From: Prevotellaceae bacterium
Lineage (GTDB): Bacteria; Bacteroidota; Bacteroidia; Bacteroidales; UBA932
Assembly (NCBI GenBank): GCA_031279735.1
Contig: JAITHX010000158.1
Location: 1 to 13,623, forward strand
Length of the DNA: 13,623 nt
Direction: 5' to 3'
In this document: positions 13,582 to 13,623 of the stretch, piece after piece
Layout of the letters: the number at the start of each line of letters is the position of its first letter
Position numbering within the stretch: position 1 is the first letter of the stretch
Notes under the pieces: model-generated
Database searches by the model: none
What the model was told of the DNA's origin: nothing
Seen by the model: only the letters and a program-made list of their open reading frames with translations
Program-made: the position numbers and the translations under genes

Positions 13582-13623
13582 ATGTAGGGGCGCGATTTAT
13601 CGCGCCCGCAAGACGCGATTTAT
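13582..13623. repeat. Dispersed hairpin repeat cut by the window edge
   Basis: GGGCGCGAT-TT-ATCGCGCCC (13588-13607) is a perfect 9-bp stem with a 2-base loop, preceded by GTAG. GACGCGATTTAT at 13612-13623 repeats the core word and looks like the first half of a second stem that runs off the window. The pattern GTAGGGGCG-hairpin is a common kind of intergenic repeat in environmental and gut bacteria. Confidence 0.65.

Overview
The window reads as chromosomal DNA of a member of the Bacteroidota, most likely a gut-type Bacteroidales. The signs are a very large surface protein with three BspA-type leucine-rich-repeat blocks and a C-terminal type IX secretion (T9SS, por) sorting tail, a promoter with the Bacteroidota -7 pattern TAnnTTTG in front of gcvT, and weak or absent Shine-Dalgarno sequences at most genes. 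The species cannot be named from this sequence.

Left part (1-1348, + strand genes): the last codons of an unidentified upstream gene, then an RloB-family protein. RloB is the TOPRIM-like partner of an AAA ATPase in RloAB/AbiL-type phage-defence loci. About 580 bases without an intact gene follow. They hold a possible decayed gene remnant, a 213-bp palindromic element with a terminator-like hairpin, and a second long hairpin built from degenerate GATGACAC-type units.

Housekeeping operon (5019 down to 1349, - strand): gcvT (glycine cleavage T protein), tsaC/ywlC (tRNA t6A synthesis), gpmA (glycolytic phosphoglycerate mutase) and a MalY/PatB-type C-S lyase or aminotransferase. They lie head to tail with gaps of 51, 33 and about 11 bases, behind one recognisable promoter upstream of gcvT.

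Centre (5020-6673): a divergent intergenic region with six tandem copies of a heptamer (GGATTGC) separates gcvT from an AbiEi-family (PF09952-like) antitoxin gene on the + strand. No AbiEii toxin gene follows it. The antitoxin's last codons and stop already lie in repeat sequence, and the next 530 bases are a regular array of six hairpins spaced about 88 bp apart and joined by (TTAATTG)n/(CAATTAA)n heptamer arms.

Right part (13213 down to 6674, - strand): an 1861-residue T9SS-secreted multidomain LRR protein, followed after 33 bases by an outer-membrane beta-barrel protein with a cysteine-rich N-terminus. The two are probably co-transcribed. Beyond the promoter side (13370-13541) the same hairpin element appears again in opposite orientation, embedded in other heptamer repeats (TTAGTGG, TTAATTG). 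The surface-protein operon is thus bracketed by inverted copies of one repeat family. A further dispersed hairpin repeat runs off the right edge.

The most unusual content is the repeat system: heptamer satellites in three intergenic regions, two of them fused to hairpin cores that share the end motif GCCTGWCGGACG. Gene functions are assigned from recognised motifs only, since no database search was possible.
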